This document shows, piece after piece, positions 34,664-48,117 of a stretch of DNA of 64,000 nucleotides. The stretch lies in the NCBI RefSeq assembly GCF_051401765.1, contig NW_027480423.1, forward strand, positions 12,152,001-12,216,000, in the 5' to 3' direction. Source of the DNA: Calliopsis andreniformis (taxonomy: Eukaryota; Arthropoda; Insecta; Hymenoptera; Andrenidae). A program made the position numbers and the translations under genes. Every line of letters begins with the position of its first letter. The first letter of the stretch is position 1. The notes beneath the pieces were generated by a model. It ran no database searches. It was not told where the DNA came from and saw nothing but the letters and a program-made list of their open reading frames with translations.

Positions 34664-36984
34664 TAACTATTCGATCTGGTGGAGCAACGCCCTAGAGTGA
34701 GGCCTAGGTTGCTCGGAATGTAGAAATGACCATAACTTTCACACTGGTTGCAATTATTCGTTTTATACGATGGAAACACTGTTGTATTTATATTGTATTT
34801 TATGCTTCTGGCGTTGACTTCTAAGGCACTAACTATTCGATCTGGTGGAGCAACGCCCTAGAGTGAAGCCTAGGTTGCCCGGAACGTAGAATTGGCCATC
34901 ACTTTCAAACTGGTCGAAATTATTCCTGTTATATGATGGAAACACTGTTGTATTTTTTTTGCATTTTATGGTTCGGGCGTAGACTTCTAAGGCCCTAACT
35001 ATTCAATCTGTTGGAGCAACGCCCTAGGGTGAAGCCTATGTTGCTCGGAAAGTAGAAATGACCATAAGTTTCATACTGGTTGCAATTATTCGTTTTATAC
35101 GATGGAAAACTGTTGTATTTATATTGTATTTGATGCTTCTGGCGTTGACTTCTAAGGCACTAACTATTCGATCTGGTGGAGCAACGCCCTAGAGTGAAGC
35201 CTAGGTTGCCCGGAACGTAGAATTGGCCATAACTTTCACACTGATTGCAATAATTCGTTTTATACGATGGAAAAACTGTTGTATTTTTTTTGCACTTTAT
35301 GGTTCGGGCGTTGACTTCTATGGCCCTGACTATTCAATCCGTTAGAGCAACGCCCTAGGGTGAAGCCTAGGTTGCTCGGAAAGTAGAAATGGCCATAAGT
35401 TTAATACTGGTTGCAATTATTTGTTTTATACGATGGAAAACTGTTGTATTTATATAGTATTTGATGCCTCTGGCGTTGACTTCTAAGGCACCATCTATTT
35501 GATCTGGTGGAGCAACGGCCTACAGAGAAGCCTAGGTGGCCCGGAACGTAGAATTGGCCATCACTTTCAAACTGGTTGCAATTATTCCTGTTATATGAGG
35601 GAAACACTGTTGTATTTTTTTTGCATTTTATGGTTCGGGCGTAGACTTCTAAGGCCCTAACTATTCAATCTGTTGGAGCAACGCCCTACGGTGAAGCCTA
35701 GGTTGCTCGGAAAGTAGAAACGACCATAAGTTTCATACTGGTTGCAAATATTCGTTTTATACGATGGAAAAACTGTTGTATTTATATTGTATTTTATGCT
35801 TCTGTCGTTGACTTCTAAGGCACTAACTATTCGATCTGGTGGAGCAACGCCCTAGAGTGAAGCCTAGGCTGCCCGGAACGTAGAATTGGCCATCACTTTC
35901 AAACTGGTCGAAATTATTCCTGTTATATGATGGAAACACTGTTGTATTTTTTTTGCATTTTATGGTTCGGGCGTAGACTTCTAAGGCCCTAACTATTCAA
36001 TCTGTTGGAGCAACGCTCTAGGGTGAAGCCTAGGTTGCTCGGAAAGTGGAAATGACCATAAGTTTCATACTCGTTGCAATTATTCGTTTTATACGATGGA
36101 AAAGCTGTTGTATTTATATTGTAATTTATGCTTCTGGCGTTGACTTCTAAGGCACTAACTATTCGATCTGGTGGAGCTACGCCCCAGAGTGAAGCTTAGG
36201 TTGCCCGGAACGTAGAATTGGCCATCACTTTCAAACTGGTTGCAATTATTCCTGTTATATTATGGAAACACTGTTGTATTTTTATTGTATTTTATACTTC
36301 AGGCGTTGACTTCTGAGGCCGTAGCTATTCGATGTGGTGGAAGAACGCCATACAGTGAAGCCTAGGTTGCCCGGAACGTAGAAATGACCATTACTTTCAC
36401 ACTGTTTGCAATTATTCCTTTTATACGATGGAAAAGCTGTTGTATTTATATCGTATTTTATTCTTCTGGCGTTTACTTCTAAGGACCAAACTATTCGATC
36501 TGGTGGAGCAACGTCCTAGAGTGAAGCCTAGGTTGCTCGCAATGTGGAAATAACCATAACTTTCACACTGCTTGCAATTACTCGTTTTATACGATGGAAA
36601 CGCTGTTGTATTTATATTGTATTTTATGCCTCTGGCGTTGACTTCTAAGGCACTATCTATTCGATATGGTGGAGCAACGCCCTAGATAGAAGCCTAGGTT
36701 GCCCGGAACGTAGAATTGGCCATCACTTTCAAATTGGTTGCACTTATTCCTGTTATATGATGGAAACACTGTTGTATTTTTTTTGCATTTTATGTTTCGG
36801 GCGCAGACTTCTAAGGCCCTAACTATTCAATCTGTTGCAGCAAGGCGCTAGGGTGAAGCCTAGGTTGCTCTGAAAGTAGAAATGACCATAAGTTTCATAC
36901 TGGTTGCAATTATTCGTTTTATACGATGGAAAACTGTAGTATTTATATTGTATTTTATGCTTCTGGCGTTGACTTCTAAGGCAC
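34664..36984 (+). repeat. A/B stretch and third copy of the opening block
   Basis: 34664-35220 continues D-B-A-B. Near 35220 a B head joins a D' body (AATTGGCCATAACTTTCACACTG), another composite. From about 35820 to 36950 the marks of the opening block return: GTAGAATTGG with GTCGAAATTATTCC, GAGCTACGCCCCAGAG, the C copy with CCATACAG, GCTCGCAATGTGG with CTGCTTGC, then B-A'. This is the third appearance of that block, after 1-1500 and 8300-9960. Confidence 0.76.
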
Positions 36985-37317
36985 TAACTATTCGATCTGG
37001 AGGAACAACGCCGTAGGTTAAAGCCCAGATTGCGCTGAACGTAGAAATGACCATAACTTTCACACTGGTAGCCATTTTTCGTTTATATACGATGGAAAAA
37101 CTGTTCTATTTATTTTGTATTTAATGCTTCGGGCGTTGACTTCTAAGGTCCTAACTGTATGATCTGGTGGAGCAACGCCCTGGAGTGAAGCCTAGGTTGC
37201 CTGGAACGTAGAAATGACCATCACTTTCACACGGTTTGCAATTATTCCTGTTATAGGATGGAAAGACTGTTGTATTCTTATTGTATTTTATATTTCAGGC
37301 GTTGAGTTCTGAGGCCG
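36985..37317 (+). repeat. Reference copies of I and J monomers
   Basis: I (36985-37151, 167 bp) has GGAGGAACAACG, TTAAAGCCCAG, TTGCGCTGAACG, GGTAGCCATTTTTCG, TTTATATACGATGG, CTGTTCTATTTATTTTG and TTTAATGCTTCGGG. J (37152-37317) has TAACTGTATGATCTGG, CCTGGAACGTAG, CACACGGTTTGC, TTATAGGATGGAAAGACTG, ATATTTCAGGCGTTGAG and ends before GAGGCCGTAG. I and J always occur together and are followed by C. They occur as an intact pair at the head of each sub-block of the 25-mer unit (36985, 38646, 41139, 42800). Confidence 0.86.
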
Positions 37318-40300
37318 TAGCTATTCGATGTGGTGGAAGAACGCCATACAGTGAAGCCTAGGTTGCCCGGAACGTAGAAATGACCATTACTTTCACACTG
37401 TTTGCAATTGTTCCTTTTATACGATGGAAAAGCTGTTGTATTTATATCGTATTTTATGCCCCTGGCGTTGACTTCTAAGGACCTAACTATTCGATCTGGT
37501 GGAGCAACGCCCTAGAGTGAAGCCTAGGTTGCTCGGAATGTAGAAATGACCATAACTTTCACACTGATTGCAATAATTCGTTTTATACGATGGAAAAACT
37601 GTTGCATCTTTATCGTATTTTATGCTTCTGGCGTTGACTTCTTAGGCCGTAACTATTCGATCTGGTGGAGCAACGCCCTGGAGTGAAACCTGGGTTGCCC
37701 GGAACGTAGAAATGACCACTACTATCACACTGGTTGCAAATTATTCCTGCTATACGATGGAAAAACTGTTGTACTTTGATTGCATTTTATGCTTCTGGCG
37801 TTCACTTCTTAGGCCCTAACTATTCGATCTGGTGGAACAACGGCCTAGGGTGAAGCCTAGGTTGCCCGGAACCTAGAAATGACCGTAACTTTCACACTGG
37901 TTGCAATTATCTGTTTTATGCGATGGAATAGCTGTTGTATTTATATCGTATTTTATGCTTCTGGCGTTGACTTCTTAGGCCCTAACTATTCCATCTGGTG
38001 GAACAACGCCCTAGAGTAAAGCCCAGGTTTCGCGGAACGTAGAAATGAGTATAACTTTCACACTGGTAGCAATTATTCCTGTTATATGATGGAAACACTG
38101 TTGTATCTTTTTTGCATTTTATGGTTCGGGCGTAGACTTCTAAGGCCCTAACTATTCAATCTGTTGGAGCAACGCCCTAGGGTGAAGCCTAGGTTGCTCG
38201 GAAAGTAGAAATGACCATAAGTTTCATACTCGTTGCAATTATTCGTTTTATACGATGGAAAAGCTGTTGTATTTATATTGTAATTTATGCTTCTGGCGTT
38301 GACTTGTAAGGCACTAACTATTCGATCTGGTGGAGCTACGCCCTAGAGTGAAGCTTAGGTTGCCCGGAACGTAGAATTGGCCATCACTTTCAAACTGGTT
38401 GCAATTATTCCTGTTATATTATGGAAACACTGTTGTATTTTTTTTGCATTTTATGTTTCGGGCGCTGACTTCTAAGGCCCTAACTATTCAGTCTGTTGCA
38501 GCAAGGCGCTAGGGTGAAGCCTAGGTTGCTGTGAAAGTAGAAATGACCATAAGTTTCATACTGGTTGCAATTATTCGTTTTATACGATGGAAAACTGTTG
38601 TATTTATATTGTATTTTATGCTTCTGGCGTTGACTTCTAAGGCACTAACTATTCGATCTGGAGGAACAACGCCCTAGGTTAAAGCCCAGATTGCGCTGAA
38701 CGTAGAAATGACCATAACTTTCACACTGGTAGCCATTTTTCGTTTATATACGATGGAAAAACTGTTCTATTTATTTTGTATTTAATGCTTCGGGCGTTGA
38801 CTTCTAAGGTCCTATCTGTATGATCTGGTGGAGCAACGCCCTGGAGTGAAGCCTAGGTTGCCTGGAACGTAGAAATGACCATCACTTTCACACGGTTTGC
38901 AATTATTCCCGTTATAGGATGGAAAGACTGTTGTATTCTTATTGTATTTTATATTTCAGGCGTTGAGTTCTGAGGCCGTAGCTATTCGATGTGGTGGAAG
39001 AACGCCATACAGTGAAGCCTAGGTTGCCCGGAACGTAGAAATGACCATTACTTTCACACTGTTTGCAATTGTTCCTTTTATACGATGGAAAAGCTGTTGT
39101 ATTTATATCGTATTTTATGCCCCTGGCGTTGACTTCTAAGGACCTAACTATTCGATCTGGTGGAGCAACGCCCTAGAGTGAAGCCTAGGTTGCTCGGAAT
39201 GTAGAAATGACCATAACTTTCACACTGATTGCAATAATTCGTTTTATACGATGGAAAAACTGTTGCATCTTTATCGTATTTTATGCTTCTGGCGTTGACT
39301 TCTTAGGCCGTAACTATTCGATCTGGTGGAGCAACGCCCTGGAGTGAAACCTGGGTTGCCCGGAACGTAGAAATGACCACTACTATCACACTGGTTGCAA
39401 ATTATTCCTGCTATACGATGGAAAAACTGTTGTACTTTGATTGCATTTTATGCTTCTGGCGTTCACTTCTTAGGCCCTAACTATTCGATCTGGTGGAACA
39501 ACGGCCTAGGGTGAAGCCTAGGTTGCCCGGAACGTAGAAATGACCATAACTTTCACACTGGTTGCAATTATTTGTTTTATGCGATGGAATAGCTGTTGTA
39601 TTTATATCGTATTTTATGCTTCTGGCGTTGACTTCTTAGGCCCTAACTATTCCATCTGGTGGAACAACGCCCTAGAGTAAAGCCCAGGTTTCGCGGAACG
39701 TAGAAATGAGTATAACTTTCACACTGGTAGCAATTATTCCTGTTATATGATGGAAACACTGTTGTATTTTTTTTGCATTTTATGGTTCGGTCGTAGACTT
39801 CTAAGGCCCTAACTATTCAATCTGTTGGAGCAACGCCCTAGGGTGAAGCCTAGGTTGCTCGGAAAGTAGAAATGACCATAAGTTTCATACTCGTTGCAAT
39901 TATTCGTTTTATACGATGGAAAAGCTGTTGTATTTATATTGTAATTTATGCTTCTGGCGTTTACTTGTAAGGCACTAACTATTCGATCTGGTGGAGCTAC
40001 GCCCTAGAGTGAAGCTTAGGTTGCCCGGAACGTAGAATTGGCCATCACTTTCAAACTGGTTGCAATTATTCCTGTTATATTATGGAAACACTGTTGTATT
40101 TTTATTGCATTTTATGCTTCGGGCGTTGACTACTAAGGCCCTAACTATTCAATCTGTTGGAGCAACGCCCTAGGGTGAAGCCTAGGTTGCCCGGAACGTA
40201 GAAATGACCATTACTTTCACACTGTTTGCAATTGTTCCTTTTATACGATGGAAAAGCTGTTGTATTTATATCGTATTTTATGCCCCTGGCGTTGACTTCT

Positions 40301-41138
40301 AAGGACCTAACTATTCGATCTGGTGGAGCAACGCCCTAGAGTGAAGCCTAGGTTGCTCGGAATGTAGAAATGACCATAACTTTCACACTGATTGCAATAA
40401 TTCGTTTTATACGATGGAAAAACTGTTGCATCTTTATCGTATTTTATGCTTCTGGCGTTGACTTCTTAGGCCGTAACTATTCGATCTGGTGGAGCAACGC
40501 CCTGGAGTGAAACCTGGGTTGCCCGGAACGTAGAAATGACCACTACTATCACACTGGTTGCAAATTATTCCTGCTATACGATGGAAAAACTGTTGTACTT
40601 TGATTGCATTTTATGCTTCTGGCGTTCACTTCTTAGGCCCTAACTATTCGATCTGGTGGAACAACGGCCTAGGGTGAAGCCTAGGTTGCCCGGAACCTAG
40701 AAATGACCGTAACTATCACACTGGTTGCAATTATTTGTTTTATGCGATGGAATAGCTGTTGTATTTATATCGTATTTTATGCTTCTGGCGTTGACTTCTT
40801 AGGCCCTAACTATTCCATCTGGTGGAACAACGCCCTAGAGTAAAGCCCAGGTTTCGCGGAACGTAGAAATGAGTATAACTTTCACACTGGTAGCAATTAT
40901 TCCTGTTATATGATGGAAACACTGTTGTATTTTTTTTGCATTTTATGGTTCGGGCGTAGACTTCTAAGGCCCTAACTATTCAATCTGTTGGAGCAACGCC
41001 CTAGGGTGAAGCCTAGGTTGCTCGGAAAGTAGAAATGACCATAAGTTTCATACTCGTTGCAATTATTCGTTTTATACGATGGAAAAGCTGTTGTATTTAT
41101 ATTGTAATTTATGCTTCTGGCGTTGACTTCTAAGGCAC
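36985..41138 (+). repeat. 25-mer HOR, unit 1 (4154 bp)
   Basis: Monomer starts: I 36985, J 37152, C 37318, D 37484, H 37650, G 37817, F 37983, A 38149, B 38315, A' 38481; then I 38646, J, C, D, H, G, F, A, B 39976; then an A/C composite 40142, D 40308, H 40474, G 40641, F 40807, A 40973. It is thus three shortened versions (10, 9 and 6 monomers) of one I-J-C-D-H-G-F-A-B cassette. Sub-block differences (TAACTGTATG versus TATCTGTATG, TTCCTGTTATAGG versus TTCCCGTTATAGG) tell the first two apart. Confidence 0.93.
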
Positions 41139-44100
41139 TAACTATTCGATCTGGAGGAACAACGCCGTAGGTTAAAGCCCAGATTGCGCTGAACGTAGAA
41201 ATGACCATAACTTTCACACTGGTAGCCATTTTTCGTTTATATACGATGGAAAAACTGTTCTATTTATTTTGTATTTAATGCTTCGGGCGTTGACTTCTAA
41301 GGTCCTAACTGTATGATCTGGTGGAGCAACGCCCTGGAGTGAAGCCTAGGTTGCCTGGAACGTAGAAATGACCATCACTTTCACACGGTTTGCAATTATT
41401 CCTGTTATAGGATGGAAAGACTGTTGTATTCTTATTGTATTTTATATTTCAGGCGTTGAGTTCTGAGGCCGTAGCTATTCGATGTGGTGGAAGAACGCCA
41501 TACAGTGAAGCCTAGGTTGCCCGGAACGTAGAAATGACCATTACTTTCACACTGTTTGCAATTGTTCCTTTTATACGATGGAAAAGCTGTTGTATTTATA
41601 TCGTATTTTATGCCCCTGGCGTTGACTTCTAAGGACCTAACTATTCGATCTGGTGGAGCAACGCCCTAGAGTGAAGCCTAGGTTGCTCGGAATGTAGAAA
41701 TGACCATAACTTTCACACTGATTGCAATAATTCGTTTTATACGATGGAAAAACTGTTGCATCTTTATCGTATTTTATGCTTCTGGCGTTGACTTCTTAGG
41801 CCGTAACTATTCGATCTGGTGGAGCAACGCCCTGGAGTGAAACCTGGGTTGCCCGGAACGTAGAAATGACCACTACTATCACACTGGTTGCAAATTATTC
41901 CTGCTATACGATGGAAAAACTGTTGTACTTTGATTGCATTTTATGCTTCTGGCGTTCACTTCTTAGGCCCTAACTATTCGATCTGGTGGAACAACGGCCT
42001 AGGGTGAAGCCTAGGTTGCCCGGAACCTAGAAATGACCGTAACTTTCACACTGGTTGCAATTATCTGTTTTATGCGATGGAATAGCTGTTGTATTTATAT
42101 CGTATTTTATGCTTCTGGCGTTGACTTCTTAGGCCCTAACTATTCCATCTGGTGGAACAACGCCCTAGAGTAAAGCCCAGGTTTCGCGGAACGTAGAAAT
42201 GAGTATAACTTTCACACTGGTAGCAATTATTCCTGTTATATGATGGAAACACTGTTGTATCTTTTTTGCATTTTATGGTTCGGGCGTAGACTTCTAAGGC
42301 CCTAACTATTCAATCTGTTGGAGCAACGCCCTAGGGTGAAGCCTAGGTTGCTCGGAAAGTAGAAATGACCATAAGTTTCATACTCGTTGCAATTATTCGT
42401 TTTATACGATGGAAAAGCTGTTGTATTTATATTGTAATTTATGCTTCTGGCGTTGACTTGTAAGGCACTAACTATTCGATCTGGTGGAGCTACGCCCTAG
42501 AGTGAAGCTTAGGTTGCCCGGAACGTAGAATTGGCCATCACTTTCAAACTGGTTGCAATTATTCCTGTTATATTATGGAAACACTGTTGTATTTTTTTTG
42601 CATTTTATGTTTCGGGCGCTGACTTCTAAGGCCCTAACTATTCAGTCTGTTGCAGCAAGGCGCTAGGGTGAAGCCTAGGTTGCTGTGAAAGTAGAAATGA
42701 CCATAAGTTTCATACTGGTTGCAATTATTCGTTTTATACGATGGAAAACTGTTGTATTTATATTGTATTTTATGCTTCTGGCGTTGACTTCTAAGGCACT
42801 AACTATTCGATCTGGAGGAACAACGCCCTAGGTTAAAGCCCAGATTGCGCTGAACGTAGAAATGACCATAACTTTCACACTGGTAGCCATTTTTCGTTTA
42901 TATACGATGGAAAAACTGTTCTATTTATTTTGTATTTAATGCTTCGGGCGTTGACTTCTAAGGTCCTATCTGTATGATCTGGTGGAGCAACGCCCTGGAG
43001 TGAAGCCTAGGTTGCCTGGAACGTAGAAATGACCATCACTTTCACACGGTTTGCAATTATTCCCGTTATAGGATGGAAAGACTGTTGTATTCTTATTGTA
43101 TTTTATATTTCAGGCGTTGAGTTCTGAGGCCGTAGCTATTCGATGTGGTGGAAGAACGCCATACAGTGAAGCCTAGGTTGCCCGGAACGTAGAAATGACC
43201 ATTACTTTCACACTGTTTGCAATTGTTCCTTTTATACGATGGAAAAGCTGTTGTATTTATATCGTATTTTATGCCCCTGGCGTTGACTTCTAAGGACCTA
43301 ACTATTCGATCTGGTGGAGCAACGCCCTAGAGTGAAGCCTAGGTTGCTCGGAATGTAGAAATGACCATAACTTTCACACTGATTGCAATAATTCGTTTTA
43401 TACGATGGAAAAACTGTTGCATCTTTATCGTATTTTATGCTTCTGGCGTTGACTTCTTAGGCCGTAACTATTCGATCTGGTGGAGCAACGCCCTGGAGTG
43501 AAACCTGGGTTGCCCGGAACGTAGAAATGACCACTACTATCACACTGGTTGCAAATTATTCCTGCTATACGATGGAAAAACTGTTGTACTTTGATTGCAT
43601 TTTATGCTTCTGGCGTTCACTTCTTAGGCCCTAACTATTCGATCTGGTGGAACAACGGCCTAGGGTGAAGCCTAGGTTGCCCGGAACGTAGAAATGACCA
43701 TAACTTTCACACTGGTTGCAATTATTTGTTTTATGCGATGGAATAGCTGTTGTATTTATATCGTATTTTATGCTTCTGGCGTTGACTTCTTAGGCCCTAA
43801 CTATTCCATCTGGTGGAACAACGCCCTAGAGTAAAGCCCAGGTTTCGCGGAACGTAGAAATGAGTATAACTTTCACACTGGTAGCAATTATTCCTGTTAT
43901 ATGATGGAAACACTGTTGTATTTTTTTTGCATTTTATGGTTCGGTCGTAGACTTCTAAGGCCCTAACTATTCAATCTGTTGGAGCAACGCCCTAGGGTGA
44001 AGCCTAGGTTGCTCGGAAAGTAGAAATGACCATAAGTTTCATACTCGTTGCAATTATTCGTTTTATACGATGGAAAAGCTGTTGTATTTATATTGTAATT

Positions 44101-45292
44101 TATGCTTCTGGCGTTTACTTGTAAGGCACTAACTATTCGATCTGGTGGAGCTACGCCCTAGAGTGAAGCTTAGGTTGCCCGGAACGTAGAATTGGCCATC
44201 ACTTTCAAACTGGTTGCAATTATTCCTGTTATATTATGGAAACACTGTTGTATTTTTATTGCATTTTATGCTTCGGGCGTTGACTACTAAGGCCCTAACT
44301 ATTCAATCTGTTGGAGCAACGCCCTAGGGTGAAGCCTAGGTTGCCCGGAACGTAGAAATGACCATTACTTTCACACTGTTTGCAATTGTTCCTTTTATAC
44401 GATGGAAAAGCTGTTGTATTTATATCGTATTTTATGCCCCTGGCGTTGACTTCTAAGGACCTAACTATTCGATCTGGTGGAGCAACGCCCTAGAGTGAAG
44501 CCTAGGTTGCTCGGAATGTAGAAATGACCATAACTTTCACACTGATTGCAATAATTCGTTTTATACGATGGAAAAACTGTTGCATCTTTATCGTATTTTA
44601 TGCTTCTGGCGTTGACTTCTTAGGCCGTAACTATTCGATCTGGTGGAGCAACGCCCTGGAGTGAAACCTGGGTTGCCCGGAACGTAGAAATGACCACTAC
44701 TATCACACTGGTTGCAAATTATTCCTGCTATACGATGGAAAAACTGTTGTACTTTGATTGCATTTTATGCTTCTGGCGTTCACTTCTTAGGCCCTAACTA
44801 TTCGATCTGGTGGAACAACGGCCTAGGGTGAAGCCTAGGTTGCCCGGAACCTAGAAATGACCGTAACTATCACACTGGTTGCAATTATTTGTTTTATGCG
44901 ATGGAATAGCTGTTGTATTTATATCGTATTTTATGCTTCTGGCGTTGACTTCTTAGGCCCTAACTATTCCATCTGGTGGAACAACGCCCTAGAGTAAAGC
45001 CCAGGTTTCGCGGAACGTAGAAATGAGTATAACTTTCACACTGGTAGCAATTATTCCTGTTATATGATGGAAACACTGTTGTATTTTTTTTGCATTTTAT
45101 GGTTCGGGCGTAGACTTCTAAGGCCCTAACTATTCAATCTGTTGGAGCAACGCCCTAGGGTGAAGCCTAGGTTGCTCGGAAAGTAGAAATGACCATAAGT
45201 TTCATACTCGTTGCAATTATTCGTTTTATACGATGGAAAAGCTGTTGTATTTATATTGTAATTTATGCTTCTGGCGTTGACTTCTAAGGCAC
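41139..45292 (+). repeat. 25-mer HOR, unit 2 (4154 bp)
   Basis: This unit repeats the preceding 4154 bp in the same order. In all stretches I compared line by line, including private single-base marks (TTATCTGTTTT, GACTTGTAAGG, TGTATCTTTTTTGC, CGGTCGTAG, TATCTGTATG), it was identical. The match ends at about 45308, where GGTGGAGCTACGCC (B) replaces the GGAGGAACAACG that would start a third unit. The GCATCTTTATCG mark sits at 37604, 39265 and 40428, and again at 41758, 43419 and 44582. Confidence 0.93.
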
Positions 45293-47452
45293 TAACTATT
45301 CGATCTGGTGGAGCTACGCCCTAGAGTGAAGCTTAGGTTGCCCGGAACGTAGAATTGGCCATCACTTTCAAACTGGTTGCAATTATTCCTGTTATATTAT
45401 GGAAACACTGTTGTATTTTTATTGCATTTTATGCTTCGGGCGTTGACTACTAAGGCCCTAACTATTCAATCTGTTGGAGCAACGCCCTAGGGTGAAGCCT
45501 AGGTTGCTCGGAAAGTAGAAATGACCATAAGTTTCATACTGGTTGCAATTATTCGTCTTATACGATGGAAAAATTGTTGTATTTACATTGTATTTTATGC
45601 TTCTGGCGTTGACTTCTAAGGCCCTAGCTGTTCGATCTAGTGGAGCAACGCCCTACAGTGAAGCCTAGGTTGCCCGGAAAGGAGAAATGACCATCATGGT
45701 TCAAACTGGTTGCAATTAATCCTTTTATACGATGGAAAAGCTGTTGTATTTATTTCGTATTTTATGCTTCTGGCGTTTACTTCTAAGGACCTAACTATTC
45801 GATCTGGTGGAGCAACGTCCTAGAGTGAAGCCTAGGTTGCTCGGAATGTGAAAATGACCATAACTTTCACACTGGTTGCAATTACTCGTTTTTTACGATG
45901 GAAACGCTGTTGTATTTATATTGTATTTTATGCCTCTGGCGTTGACTTCTAAGGTACTATCTATTCGATCTGGTGGAGCAACGCCCTAGAGAGAAGCCTA
46001 GGTTGCCCGGAACGTAGAATTGGCCATCACTTTCAAACTGGTTGCACTTATTCCTGTTATATGATGGAAACACTGTTTTACTTTTTTTGCATTTTATGGT
46101 TCGGGCGTTCACTTCTAAGGTCCTAACTATTCAATGTGTTGGAACAACGGCCTAGGGTGAAGCCTAGGTTGCCCGGAACCTAGAAATGACCGTAACTATC
46201 ACACTGGTTGCAATTATTTGTTTTATGCGATGGAATAGCTGTTGTATTTATATCGTATTTTATGCTTCTGGCGTTGACTTCTTAGGCCCTAACTATTCCA
46301 TCTGGTGGAACAACGCCCTAGAGTAAAGCCCAGGTTTCGCGGAACGTAGAAATGAGTATAACTTTCACACTGGTAGCAATTATTCCTGTTATATGATGGA
46401 AACACTGTTGTATTTTTTTTGCATTTTATGGTTCGGGCGTAGACTTCTAAGGCCCTAACTATTCAATCTGTTGGAGCAACGCCCTAGGGTGAAGCCTAGG
46501 TTGCTCGGAAAGTAGAAATGACCATAAGTTTCATACTCGTTGCAATTATTCGTTTTATACGATGGAAAAGCTGTTGTATTTATATTGTAATTTATGCTTC
46601 TGGCGTTGACTTCTAAGGCACTAACTATTCGATCTGGTGGAGCTACGCCCTAGAGTGAAGCTTAGGTTGCCCGGAACGTAGAATTGGCCATCACTTTCAA
46701 ACTGGTTGCAATTATTCCTGTTATATTATGGAAACACTGTTGTATTTTTATTGCATTTTATGCTTCGGGCGTTGACTACTAAGGCCCTAACTATTCAATC
46801 TGTTGGAGCAACGCCCTAGGGTGAAGCCTAGGTTGCTCGGAAAGTAGAAATGACCATAAGTTTCATACTGGTTGCAATTATTCGTCTTATACGATGGAAA
46901 AATTGTTGTATTTACATTGTATTTTATGCTTCTGGCGTTGACTTCTAAGGCCCTAGCTGTTCGATCTAGTGGAGCAACGCCCTACAGTGAAGCCTAGGTT
47001 GCCCGGAAAGGAGAAATGACCATCATGGTTCAAACTGGTTGCAATTAATCCTTTTATACGATGGAAAAGCTGTTGTATTTATTTCGTATTTTATGCTTCT
47101 GGCGTTTACTTCTAAGGACCTAACTATTCGATCTGGTGGAGCAACGTCCTAGAGTGAAGCCTAGGTTGCTCGGAATGTGAAAATGACCATAACTTTCACA
47201 CTGGTTGCAATTACTCGTTTTTTACGATGGAAACGCTGTTGTATTTATATTGTATTTTATGCCTCTGGCGTTGACTTCTAAGGTACTATCTATTCGATCT
47301 GGTGGAGCAACGCCCTAGAGAGAAGCCTAGGTTGCCCGGAACGTAGAATTGGCCATCACTTTCAAACTGGTTGCACTTATTCCTGTTATATGATGGAAAC
47401 ACTGTTTTACTTTTTTTGCATTTTATGGTTCGGGCGTTCACTTCTAAGGTCC
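44795..47452 (+). repeat. 8-mer HOR, 1329 bp, two units: G-F-A-B-A-E-D-B
   Basis: Units run 44795-46123 and 46124-47452. ATTCGTCTTATACG lies at 45551 and 46880, and GCCTAGGGTGAAG of G at 44821 and 46150, each 1329 bp apart. The first unit overlaps the end of the 25-mer block. The second begins with a chimeric monomer whose head (CAATGTGTTGG) belongs to the A-like copy seen intact at 47453, and whose body (GGCCTAGGG, GGAACCTAG) belongs to G. Units look almost identical otherwise. Confidence 0.9.
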
Positions 47453-48117
47453 TAACTATTCAATGTGTTGGAACAACGCCCTAGGGTGAAGCCTAGCTTG
47501 CTCGGAAAGTAGTAATGACCATAAGTTTCATACTGGTTGCAATTATTCGTTTTATACGATGGAAACACTGTTGTATTTTTATTGCATTTTATGCTTCGGG
47601 CGTTGACTTCTAAGGCCCTAACTATTCAATCTGTTGGAGCAACGCCCTAGGGTGAAGCCTAGGTTGCTCGGAAAGTAGAAATGACCATAAGTTTCATACT
47701 GGTTGCAATTATTCGTTTTATACGATGGAAAAACTGTTGTATTTATATTGTATTTTATGCTTCTGGCGTTGACTTCTAAGGCACTAACTATTCGATCTGG
47801 TGGAGCAACGCCCTAGAGTGAAGCCTAGGTTGCCCGGAACGTAGAATTGGCCATCACTTTCAAACTGGTCGCAATTATTCCTGTTATATGATGGAAACAC
47901 TGTTGTATTTTTTTTTGCATTTTATGGTTCGGGCCTTGACTTCTAAGGCCCTAACTATTCAATCTGCTGGAGCAACGCCCTAGGGTGAAGCCTAGGTTGC
48001 TCGAAAAGTAGAAATGAACATAAGTTTCATACTGGTTGCAATTATTCGTTTTATACGATGGAAAAACTGTTGTATTTATATTGTATTTTATGCTTCTGGC
48101 GTTGACTTCTAAGGCAC
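47453..48117 (+). repeat. A/B dimers leading into the 830-bp 5-mer
   Basis: Four monomers of A and B type that match 4815-5480 closely, including CAATGTGTTGG, GTAGTAATG, the T9 tract, GGGCCTTGAC and GCTCGAAAAGTAG. The pairing extends the long-range correspondence between the 3.6-6 kb and 44.6-49 kb regions. Confidence 0.72.

Noticed and set aside
36860..41229. Minus-strand open frames of 71 and 85 codons (36860-37075, 40972-41229) with the same N-terminal sequence
   Set aside because: The shared sequence reflects the shared I monomer. The two diverge where the neighbouring monomers differ, which is repeat structure and not protein conservation.
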